From assembly GCA_029210225.1 (NCBI GenBank), contig JARGOJ010000351.1, forward strand, positions 1-7,636: DNA of 7,636 nucleotides, given 5' to 3'. The notes under the pieces were generated by a model. It was not told the DNA's origin. It searched no databases and saw only the letters and a list, made by a program, of their open reading frames with translations. The DNA comes from Planctomycetota bacterium. GTDB taxonomy: Bacteria > Planctomycetota > J058 > JARGOJ01. A program made the position numbers and the translations under genes. This document shows, in pieces, positions 1 through 7,300 of the stretch; positions within the stretch are counted from its first letter, which is position 1, and each line of letters starts with the position of its first letter.

Positions 1-950
1 GGGTGCGTTTCATTAGGAGTCTTCCGACGCGGCTTCGCAGCTTTGTTCACAGAGCATACAGCGGCGGCAATCCTCGAATTAAAGACTACAGCCTGATCCC
101 CGTTCAACGAAACAACGTTCACACAGCGATTGTGCTCTGGAGCTCCGTGATACTTTGCCTCGTGGGCTTCGTTGGTATTTATATGTTTGAGCAGGGAGGG
201 CCGCTCTTTGCGGGGCAAAGCACGAAAGAGAGAGTCGCGACAGCGGCGTTTCAATCGGTGTCAACTCGAACAGCTGGATTTAACTCAGTGCCCTACGGCC
301 CCTCAGGGTCCTTTCTCTGCGAGACGTCTGACGACGATGTGAAAGAGAACCTGCTCCTCGGCTCCAAAAAACCCGGGGATCGAATTCTATGTCCACGGTG
401 CGGCAAAGAGCGAATACTAGCGGCGAATGAATACAACGCCGGCTTATCAACGTCGTCCTTGTTCTTGATGATTTCGCTCATGTTCATCGGGGCGTCTCCA
501 GGGTCGACGGGAGGCGGAACGAAGACTGTGACCGTCGCGGTGTTATTCCTTGCGATTCTCTCTATTCTCCGGAAGCGTGAGGATATTGAGGTTAAGAAAC
601 GTTCCTTGCCGGGGTCTGTGGTCATGAACGCGATTGTGATTGTCGTGCTGGCCTTTCTTATGGTTTCGGCGGTGACCCTCTTACTCACTTGGACCGAGCG
701 TGGACTGGGGCCTTGCAATAGTGACTGGCGCTTTATTGATTTGCTCTTTGAAGCGGTGAGCGCCGTCGCGACCGTAGGGCTTTCGACAGGAGTGACCGGC
801 TCGCTTTCATCGACGGGACGGGTCGTGATCATTGCGGCGATGTTCTTCGGCCGGATTGGGCCTTTGACTCTAGTTCTCTCCCTGGCGGTGAACCGAGACC
901 AAACTCCACGACGCTACAAATATCCTCTCACCAGCGTCATGATTGGCTGA
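1..950 (+). CDS. trkH: TrkH/KtrB-family potassium uptake protein, C-terminal part (5' truncated by window)
   Basis: This is the membrane pore subunit of a Trk/Ktr-type K+ uptake system, which lets K+ cross the inner membrane and normally works with a cytoplasmic nucleotide-binding TrkA/KtrA partner (not in the window). The frame is open from the left edge. A GTG at position 3 is only the first possible start codon in view. With it as residue 1, 315 residues are visible, against roughly 450-500 for the family, so the N-terminal pore repeats are missing. Visible family marks are a filter segment STRTAGFN (residues 87-94), the intramembrane-loop signature GASPGSTGGG (about 163-172), a fourth filter segment ATVGLSTG (about 256-263), and a C-terminus ending in the usual YPLTSVMIG-type tail. 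Hydrophobic helices lie near 41-63, 148-165, 173-190, 206-230 and 275-298. Between the third filter segment and the next helix there is an extra stretch of about 35-40 residues with Cys106, Cys130 and Cys133 (CPRCG), where ordinary homologues have only a few residues. The family call is firm; TrkH versus KtrB cannot be settled. Confidence 0.9.
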   Translation, partial: VRFIRSLPTRLRSFVHRAYSGGNPRIKDYSLIPVQRNNVHTAIVLWSSVILCLVGFVGIYMFEQGGPLFAGQSTKERVATAAFQSVSTRTAGFNSVPYGPSGSFLCETSDDDVKENLLLGSKKPGDRILCPRCGKERILAANEYNAGLSTSSLFLMISLMFIGASPGSTGGGTKTVTVAVLFLAILSILRKREDIEVKKRSLPGSVVMNAIVIVVLAFLMVSAVTLLLTWTERGLGPCNSDWRFIDLLFEAVSAVATVGLSTGVTGSLSSTGRVVIIAAMFFGRIGPLTLVLSLAVNRDQTPRRYKYPLTSVMIG

Positions 951-970
951 TTGTCGCGTTGACAAAAAAA

Positions 971-1020
971 GGACGGCTAAAGAAGGCAAGCGCTGTTGGG
1001 CTCGCTTTCTTTAGCCGTCT
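971..1020 (-). terminator. Rho-independent terminator of ssb, between convergent genes
   Basis: Arms 972-991 and 1000-1019 form a 20-bp stem with 18 Watson-Crick pairs, one G-T wobble and one mismatch, around an 8-nt loop. On the minus strand the stem is followed directly by a run of seven T (positions 970-964), the classic intrinsic terminator layout, and it lies about 45 nt past the ssb stop codon. On the plus strand the stem lies about 20 nt past the transporter stop but is not followed by a T-run, so it may only partly stop transcription from that side. Confidence 0.85.
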
Positions 1021-1064
1021 CTCCATGTACTGAAATGACTGGCTGTCATGAGATTTGAGGGGGC

Positions 1065-1778
1065 CTAGAACGGCATATCCTTCTTGAGGGTCTCGTCGGC
1101 GACGCTTTTGATGCTTGGCATTTCTGGAGGGCCGCTCGGTGGGGTGGGCGCCTCAACTTTTGGAGCGGCCTTTTTGCTGTCTTGTTTTGCGCCGTCGGCT
1201 TTCTCTGGAGTCTTTGCCGCTTGTTCTTGAGAAGCGCTCTTTTCAGAGTTGCTAGAGCCAGTCTCTTCGCTTGCGGGGGCGTCCTTTGCTGTGTCTTTAG
1301 CTGCGCCTTTGTCTTGGCTTTGCTGCGTGTCTTTATTGGCGTTGCTGTCGCCAGATTCCTCGGAGTTCTTCCTCCGGCGATTGTTTCTCCGGCGGCGTTG
1401 CTTCGTGGGGCGCTCTTCATTATTGGCACGGGGCTTTGGTTCGCGGTCTTCTTCAGCTTCAGGAGGGATGACGTTGACCGAGAAATTTTCGAGGCGCACG
1501 AGGATGGTGCTCTGGCGGCTGTCGCCGTTGACGATCACGGTTGTGCGGAGGCGTCCTTCAAAAGTGATCGCAGCGCCGTCTTTCAAAGCCAGTAACTGAG
1601 CGCCATTGCGTCCAACTGCCTCGACTAAAACGGAATCGGCTTCGCCACGTCCGCCTCTATTTCGCTCTCGTGGGAGCAAGACCTTGAATCGAGTAAATTG
1701 ACGATGACGCCCGGCGACCTCGTACGGATCACCCTTAATACGGCCTGAAATAAAGACCTTATTCATACTCATAGCCAT
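1065..1778 (-). CDS. ssb: Single-stranded DNA-binding protein, divergent, with long disordered linker
   Basis: This protein binds single-stranded DNA during replication, repair and recombination, and recruits partner enzymes through its C-terminal tip. Residues 5-104 fit a bacterial SSB OB fold: an opening MNKVFISGRI strand, a central strand with DSVLVEAVGRNGAQL, then KDGAAITFEGRLRT. The protein ends in DMPF, matching the DDIPF-type tip that docks SSB partners. At 237 residues it is longer than the usual 150-180. The extra length is a Gln/Ser/Lys/Glu/Ala-rich disordered linker (about 105-228) that includes a strongly basic patch at 126-137. The whole protein has no tryptophan, although SSBs usually stack bases on conserved Trp residues, and the residues before DMPF are Lys-Lys rather than acidic. 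The ATG at 1778 is chosen because an AAGGAAG Shine-Dalgarno sits 7 nt upstream; in-frame ATGs at codons 3 and 5 are alternatives. It is transcribed divergently from the PilZ gene and converges on the transporter. It may be a second SSB rather than the housekeeping copy. Confidence 0.88.
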   Translation of the reverse strand: MAMSMNKVFISGRIKGDPYEVAGRHRQFTRFKVLLPRERNRGGRGEADSVLVEAVGRNGAQLLALKDGAAITFEGRLRTTVIVNGDSRQSTILVRLENFSVNVIPPEAEEDREPKPRANNEERPTKQRRRRNNRRRKNSEESGDSNANKDTQQSQDKGAAKDTAKDAPASEETGSSNSEKSASQEQAAKTPEKADGAKQDSKKAAPKVEAPTPPSGPPEMPSIKSVADETLKKDMPF

Positions 1779-1785
1779 GGGACCA

Positions 1786-1792
1786 CTTCCTT
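1786..1792 (-). promoter_or_regulatory. Ribosome binding site of ssb
   Basis: Read on the minus strand this is AAGGAAG, 7 nt before the ATG at 1778. It supports that ATG over the in-frame ATGs two and four codons later. Confidence 0.65.
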
Positions 1793-1903
1793 CTTCAATA
1801 GGGAGGAAATGAACTTAGCAAACAGCTTCCCACCTTGCATCCTTCAGAAGAGATTGAATGCGATATTTCTTTCTCTATGCTGGGAGGGACTTGGCCTGAC
1901 ATA

Positions 1904-1909
1904 TATAAT
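1904..1909 (+). promoter_or_regulatory. Candidate -10 element (TATAAT) for the SIS-PilZ operon
   Basis: This is a perfect consensus TATAAT, placed so that transcription would start near 1916, about 30-40 nt before the first GTG start codons. No good -35 hexamer lies at the expected 16-18 bp spacing (TGGGAG at 1881-1886), and there is no extended -10 TG. The promoter may therefore need an activator or a non-housekeeping sigma factor, or may be weak. Confidence 0.4.
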
Positions 1910-1944
1910 CTGGGTCGTCGGATGATACGGGACGAACGGTAAGG

Positions 1945-3264
1945 GTGAGAATTGTGGACGTCAACATTGAAACGGATTGGAAGGCCGCTCAGCAAACCCG
2001 TGAGCTGTTGCTCGCACGGTCCGGGCGCAATATTTTTGATACCGGTCGTCGCTTGCGTCAATCGCTCATTGGTGGGAATCGTGTCTTTGTCTATGGTCGA
2101 GGAACTCTCGCGCTCATCGCGGAGTATTGTTCGCGGCTGTTCCTATCAGGGGGAGTGACTGGACACGGTCAACAGTTCCCAATGTTGGCGCTGACGACGA
2201 TTCGGGACTTGGAGATCGTCGGGCATGAAGGAGAGACCGTCATTTGGCTCAATTATGCCACGGTCGATAATCTTGAAGCCAAGAACATCGTTGACGCGAG
2301 AGCCCGGGGCGTCAAAGTTTTCGTGATTGGTAGCAGCGATGGTGACTTCCTCGAAACGATCACAGACCATCAAATTCTCATTCCGTCCCGGCATCAGGTT
2401 GTGCTGACGGAATTGACCTTGTCGATATTGCATTCACTCTACAAAGTCGTCTCCGAGACAGAAGAGATCGAGTCTTCGATCGCTCAGACCTCAGCTCCAG
2501 CGTCCGCTCCGTCCATCAAATTCTGGGGGCCAACGGGCGACCCGACACCGAAAACGGAGGTCTACAACCCGCTTGGAGAAGCGCCTGTCAAAGAGCCGGA
2601 GAAAACTCCTTCGACCTCTATTCGTCGCCCTTCAACAGCGACCGCATCGGTGAAGCGGCAGCGCTCCAAGGGCGCGACGCGAAGCTCCCATAATATTAAG
2701 GCTGGTGACGCCCGAGGGCGAACGTCGTCGGTGAAGACTCTTCGTTTTCGTTGTGGTTCCTGCAGCGAAGTGATTACAGTCGATCGTCGATATATGGGGA
2801 AAAAGGGGCAGTGTCCTTTTTGCTTGGAGCAGTTCTCAATTCCAGCAAGTAAAACCCCGAGTCAGGCCAATGAGGTCCTCGTTGACATCGACGGCAAAGG
2901 CAAGCGCCCTGAGCGGCGTCGAAGTCATCGTTTTGAGGTGACGGATGCGAAGGCATTGTTCAAGTTGACGGGAGGCTGGCACGAAAAGGGGGAACTCATC
3001 GAAGATGTCTCGCTCACAGGAGTTGGAGTTCGCTTGTTGCAGCGCGACGCAGACGACTTTCAGCAAGGCTCTGAATTGGTGATGGCCTTAGATTTTCCAG
3101 CGTTCATGGAGCCCCTCCGCGTGAACGGGCGGCTACGGCGAATCGAGGAAGACGAAGAAGGAATTCACCTAGGTATTGAGTTTACCGAGTTTAAGAAGGA
3201 CTCCGAAAAGAAACTGCGCCGTCTAGTTCAAAACGTTGCTTTACGAGGGATCCGGAGAAGTTGA
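1945..3264 (+). CDS. SIS-like domain / zinc ribbon / PilZ domain fusion protein
   Basis: Likely a cytoplasmic c-di-GMP-responsive regulator; the exact job is unknown. Numbering starts at the GTG at 1945. Residues about 10-170 resemble the SIS fold of GmhA-type phosphoheptose isomerases: RVFVYGRGT (46-54) matches the GNGGS turn, HEGETVIWL the next strand, then an ARARGVKVFVIGSSDG segment and a final helix with His163. Residues about 170-262 are a Pro/Ser/Thr/Arg-rich linker. Residues 266-298 form an MJ0042-like zinc ribbon with Cys270, Cys273, Cys290 and Cys293. Residues about 322-435 are a PilZ domain with the RRxxxR motif (Arg324, Arg325, Arg329) and DxSxxG (Asp354, Ser356, Gly359), the known c-di-GMP ligands of this family. 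The GmhA catalytic Glu position is Leu and the serine loop (STSGNS) is replaced by NYATVD, so isomerase activity is doubtful. The GTG at 1954 has a better-spaced AAGG (8-9 nt) and may be the real start. The gene overlaps the downstream glycosyltransferase gene by 4 nt, implying coupled translation. Confidence 0.85.
   Translation: MRIVDVNIETDWKAAQQTRELLLARSGRNIFDTGRRLRQSLIGGNRVFVYGRGTLALIAEYCSRLFLSGGVTGHGQQFPMLALTTIRDLEIVGHEGETVIWLNYATVDNLEAKNIVDARARGVKVFVIGSSDGDFLETITDHQILIPSRHQVVLTELTLSILHSLYKVVSETEEIESSIAQTSAPASAPSIKFWGPTGDPTPKTEVYNPLGEAPVKEPEKTPSTSIRRPSTATASVKRQRSKGATRSSHNIKAGDARGRTSSVKTLRFRCGSCSEVITVDRRYMGKKGQCPFCLEQFSIPASKTPSQANEVLVDIDGKGKRPERRRSHRFEVTDAKALFKLTGGWHEKGELIEDVSLTGVGVRLLQRDADDFQQGSELVMALDFPAFMEPLRVNGRLRRIEEDEEGIHLGIEFTEFKKDSEKKLRRLVQNVALRGIRRS
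3261..3264 (+). promoter_or_regulatory. Stop-start overlap (TTGA) coupling PilZ gene and glycosyltransferase
   Basis: The TGA ending the SIS-PilZ gene (3262-3264) overlaps the TTG start of the glycosyltransferase (3261-3263). A rare TTG start embedded in the upstream stop suggests that the same ribosomes reinitiate, keeping the two products in proportion. Confidence 0.6.
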
Positions 3265-4319
3265 CATTACCTCTAAAGACAGCGCCGAAGAAGATTCTCG
3301 TGCTCCGCTTAGGGGCTTTGGGAGATGTCGTCTTCCTTCTCCCTGCGATCACAGCGCTTCATAAACGTTGGCCCAACGCTGAGATTCACTGGGTCATTAA
3401 GAAGCCTTACGCGCCCTTGATTCAAGATCATCCCGCGATCTCAAAAGTCTGGCCCTTCGGCAAAGGAGTCCCCGAGATCTTTCGCTTGGGCGCTGTTCTT
3501 CGCAAAGAGCGCTTCGACTTGGTCCTCGACTATCACGCGAACTTGCGCTCGGGCTTGCTGTCATGGCTCAGTCGAGGGCCGCTGAGGGTTGGATTTGCTC
3601 GGCCATTTAACAAAGAGGGCAACTCGATCTTCAATCATGAACGCCTCTCTCCGCCCAGCCTGCAAGAGCACAAGATTGATCGGAATATGTTCCTGACCAA
3701 CGCTGTCTTGGGAGGATCTCCAGAGAAGCCTGTTTCAAAGGAATTAGCGACATCTGAGGCTGTCTTAAAGTCATTCGATGAGCAGCGCAAAGAGTTCAGC
3801 GATCCACTGATTGTTGTTCACGCCGGGACCTCGCTGAAAGGAGAGATAAAGCGCTGGTTTGAGGACCGCTATGCAATGGTCATTGAGAAGGTCTTAGAGG
3901 AGAGCGCCGGGAGTGTTTTATTGCTGTGGGGGAGTGACAAAGAGCGCGAACTGGCTACGGAAATCAAAACTCTCGCGGGGTCGAGTGATAGGATTTGGGT
4001 GCCAGAACATCGCTTTTCCTTTCTCGACATTCTCGCCCTGTATAAGCGTGCGGCTTGTTACCTTGGCGTTGATTCTGGACCGATGCATCTGGCAAACGCT
4101 TTCGGACTTCCAGTGGTGGCACTCTACGGACCGAAATCCTTAGACATTTATCGTCCGTATTTTGAAGGCGCGACTGTATTATCGAAGAACGCTGAGGTTG
4201 CCTGCCCGCCGTGCAACGCGACAAATTGCCACAATCCTAAAGGTCGCGTTTGTTTGGAAGCCCTAAATGTTGAAGAAGTTGCACGGGCTGTGCTTCAAGT
4301 CGTTAATAGAGACTTATGA
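3261..4319 (+). CDS. Glycosyltransferase family 9, ADP-heptose:LPS heptosyltransferase-like
   Basis: Predicted to move a sugar, probably heptose from ADP-heptose, onto a lipid-linked acceptor at the cytoplasmic face of the inner membrane during LPS core or other surface-glycan synthesis. At 352 residues it has normal family length and both Rossmann halves of a GT-B fold. The N-terminal half opens with ILVLRLGALGDVVFLLPAI, where Asp22 aligns with the proposed catalytic base of E. coli WaaC (Asp13). The C-terminal half has VVHAGTS (185-191), Lys197-Arg-Trp, and the donor-site signature DSGPMHLANAFGLPVVALYG starting at Asp271. Cys315, Cys318, Cys323 and Cys331 near the C-terminus form a CxxC-x4-C-x7-C set like one seen in many RfaF-type homologues. 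The TTG start overlaps the upstream stop as TTGA; GGAG lies 3 nt and GAGGGA 10 nt before it. The family is certain; heptose as the true donor, and WaaC versus WaaF type, are inferred. Confidence 0.9.
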   Translation: MTLPLKTAPKKILVLRLGALGDVVFLLPAITALHKRWPNAEIHWVIKKPYAPLIQDHPAISKVWPFGKGVPEIFRLGAVLRKERFDLVLDYHANLRSGLLSWLSRGPLRVGFARPFNKEGNSIFNHERLSPPSLQEHKIDRNMFLTNAVLGGSPEKPVSKELATSEAVLKSFDEQRKEFSDPLIVVHAGTSLKGEIKRWFEDRYAMVIEKVLEESAGSVLLLWGSDKERELATEIKTLAGSSDRIWVPEHRFSFLDILALYKRAACYLGVDSGPMHLANAFGLPVVALYGPKSLDIYRPYFEGATVLSKNAEVACPPCNATNCHNPKGRVCLEALNVEEVARAVLQVVNRDL

Positions 4320-4360
4320 TAAGACCTAAGAAAGTTTGTTTTGTCTCGCAGAGAAAGTGA

Positions 4361-7300
4361 ATGACAGTGGTTCCCGTTCCGGAACAATTAGAAATGGCCA
4401 TGAGCGCTGGCTTTTTAAGTCAGAATCAGGTGGAAGTGGCCCATAGCGTATTGCGGCTCAATCCCGACGCGAACCTCATGGAATTGCTCCAAGCGATTGA
4501 CCTCCCACCCCGGGATATTGATGCGCTCCTCGACGACCTTGAACGTCGCATGAGCAAACCATCAAACCCACTTCGCCGGCCTCCTCCAAACAATCCAGGC
4601 CCAAGTAATCCTCCGCCCCGGAGACGGCCGACAGGTATTCGACGCGACTTCAATCCAAACTTGAAGCGCTCCAGGGTCATCGACCGACCTCCAGAACTCA
4701 ATCGTCCGACCCCTCCTCCTCGACGCAATACGCGAAGCAACCTAGTTCCGCCCCGTCACGCCCCTTCTCGTCCCCTTCCGCCGCCAGGACCGGGGCGCCC
4801 ATCAAGTCCTGGAATTCGACGCCCCACTCGGGGAAACCTGCCCTCTCCCATGCCGCGTCACGCGCCCTCTCGTCCATTAAATCGGCCGGCGCCTCGCCAT
4901 GGCCCGTCTCGCTCTCTACCTCGTCCTCAAAGGCCTTCACCCTCAGGGCGCTTCCCCTTGAATGGACCTCCACCAACGGGGCGTTTCCCCCTGAATGGTC
5001 CTCGTCACGCGCCCTCTCGTCCTCTCAATCCACCATCAGGTCCCCGGCACGCTCCCTCTCGTCCATTGATCCCCCCCGCCGGAATTCGGCGTCCAACCCC
5101 CAACCCAATTGACGAAAACTTCCCCGCCACCCCCCGTCATAGCCCATCCCGCTCGCTCCCTATTCCTCCAAGACACGCGAACTCAAGGTCTCTCCCCCGA
5201 CCAATGCCACGGCAAGAAGCCCTCAGGCCCGCGCCGCCACCGCTGCAGCCACCGACAGCCCCAGTCTATGATGAGCCTCTAGATAGGCCCGAAAACCAAT
5301 ACGAGCCCGCTCCTCCGCCACCTGTCGAAGCTGCTTACACAGAGCCGCATGATGGCTATCAGGACGGCTACGCGGCTCCCAACGATTCCTATGAAGAGCC
5401 AGCGCCAGAACCGGTGGCGGGATATGAGGACGAATTCGACGCCCCCCTCCCGGGTCCTCCAGGCCAGGACTCGGACGAGCAGAGCTTAGATTCAGACTCT
5501 TTTGATTCTCTCCCCGTGCCTCTCATTGAAGCCAAAGAACCTGAGCCTGAGCCCGAGCTCCGTTATGAGGTTGGCGCAGTAGTGAGTGAGAACATCGAGC
5601 TTGAAGAGAAGGTTAAAGACTCTGGTGGCTCCGTGGAAACGGGCCAGGTCATTTATGGGTCATACATTATCGAGCGAGAGGTTGGTCGCGGCCGTAGCAG
5701 CACGGTCTACTTAGCTGTTCATGAGGCAAACGGCCAACGAGTCGCTGTGAAGATTCCGCATCCGGAACGGAGCGGCCTCAAGGACCGTATTCGTCGACTT
5801 AAGAGAGAGAAGGAAATCCTCGAATCCTTGAGCCACGCGGCCGTTCCCAGATTTGTAGCTGGGGAAATGGAGGGGATGTCTCCATATCTGATGACAGGAT
5901 TCGCTGAAGGAAAGACTCTACAAAGCTTTGTTGGCAAGCGGAACTTCAACGCAAAGGAGTTGAAGAGCATTGTCATTCCTATCTGTGAGGCGCTGATTGA
6001 AGCTCATCGCATCGGCGTGCTTCATCTGGGACTTAATGGCCAATGCGTGTTTCTTCAGAAGGACTGGACTCCAACGGTTATAGGCATGAGCCACCCGACG
6101 AAAGAGCATTTAGACTCTGATAGTGTGCTCTTCCTCTCACCAGAGCAACTCTCCGGTGAGACCAATAAACTCGGTCCTCACTGCGACGTCTGGTCTCTCG
6201 GTGTGTTGATCTATGTCTTGTTATTTGGGCGCTTTCCTGTGGAGGTTGGCTCAGCCACGGCCATCGCGGCGAAGTTGATGCTCGAAGGCATCAACCAGCC
6301 GACTGAGAAGGAATTGAAGCGAGCGCCGGGGCAGCTGGCGCGAGCCTGTGTGGCCGCGCTGACGCCCAATATTGAAGAGCGCCCTAGCATCGAAGAGATT
6401 CATCAGATTCTCACGGGGCGAGAGCCCATCGCCGTTGGTCGTTGGGCCCTGCGAATCGGGGTGGCCTTTGCCCTTATTTTCGGGCTTTACTGGGGATTGA
6501 CCTATCAAACAACGGTCGAGCCAAAAAAGAATGTCGCCAACCTCTCCATCGGCCTGCCTGCGAATTATGAGCCTCTCTGGGTTTATCGAAAGCCCGAAGA
6601 CTTGAGTCCAGATGTCCCGAACCGTTGGGTTTTGAGGCGAGATTCTATTTCGGTTGCGAGTATGCCGGAGATCACGGATCGAATGAGGCCTGTCGATCGT
6701 TTAAGAGCGCTTCGAGATTTGTTCACTGGGAAGATTGTTGTCGACGAGAAGGATAAGCGCCGCCTCAAAGTCGTCTATGACACGCCTCAGACCCTGACGG
6801 ATATCAATCGCTGGGTTCTTCAACCACTCAAGCCCGCTCTCTTCAGGGCCCAGTTCTCCGCTTCGCAGCTGCGATTTAAGAGCGGAGTCGTTTATGGCGC
6901 ACAGAGCTGTTGGTCGATTGGCGAGGGCGACGCCATGGGTCCGTTAAACCTCGTTATTGGGGGAGCGTGTTGGGAGGACGTCAAGGTCACCTTAGAGTGT
7001 GCAGGAGCCTCCGAGGATGTCATTGGTGTCAAAATTGGGAGCGCTCCAGAGCTTGTGCTCAATGGACCACAGAGCCGCGCCGAGGTGGAAGACTTCCAGG
7101 TTAAGACGAAGATCAGCCTGGGTTGGGAGCGCTACTCTATATCCGCAGGGAATGAATTTGGAGCCGATGTCCAAATTGGAGAGACCAAGGTTAAGGAGCT
7201 CGGCGCTTATCTAAAGAAGCCTATCGAAGCGGGCCCTGTTTCATTGCGATTGGAGCGAGGTACCTTAAAGGTCAAGCGGATTGTCTTGGAGGGCGTGCCG

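Larger units (their letters stand above)
1779..1944. promoter_or_regulatory. Divergent intergenic region between ssb and the SIS-PilZ gene
   Basis: These 166 bp separate two outward-reading genes, so promoters for both should lie here. The only strong element is an AT-rich ATATATAATC block near 1901-1910, described separately. No convincing -35 plus -10 pair was found for ssb on the minus strand; the self-complementary TATATA core could serve either direction. No riboswitch-like or long inverted-repeat structure was noticed. Confidence 0.5.

Noticed and set aside
1035..1049. Short inverted repeat ATGAC-TGGCT-GTCAT downstream of ssb
   Set aside because: Only a 5-bp stem with no T-run; the adjacent 20-bp hairpin explains termination better.
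1046..1429. Open frame on the minus strand overlapping the 3' half of ssb
   Set aside because: It is an alternative frame of the low-complexity linker, with a biased Arg/Ala/Lys composition and no recognisable domain; the ssb frame has clear family motifs and the DMPF end.
1182..1599. Two plus-strand open frames antisense to ssb, one hydrophobic
   Set aside because: Their hydrophobic look comes from the complement of Lys/Ala/Glu-rich codons. They have no family motif and lie entirely within ssb.
4320..4360. Terminator or promoter between the glycosyltransferase and pseudokinase genes
   Set aside because: No stem-loop or convincing -10/-35 pair is visible in these 41 bases.
4426..4976. Minus-strand open frames across the Pro-rich region
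   Set aside because: Gly/Arg-rich shadows of the Pro/Arg codons of the pseudokinase gene, which is continuous through this region on the plus strand.
4751..5194. CRISPR-like or DNA-level tandem repeat
   Set aside because: Units are 27 nt, unevenly spaced, in frame and divergent at third positions, so the repetition is at protein level.
4361..6442. Possibility that the degraded kinase motifs mean a pseudogene
   Set aside because: The frame is intact for at least 1092 codons, hydrophobic core and structural motifs are kept, and codon choice looks normal; this fits a non-catalytic protein rather than decay.
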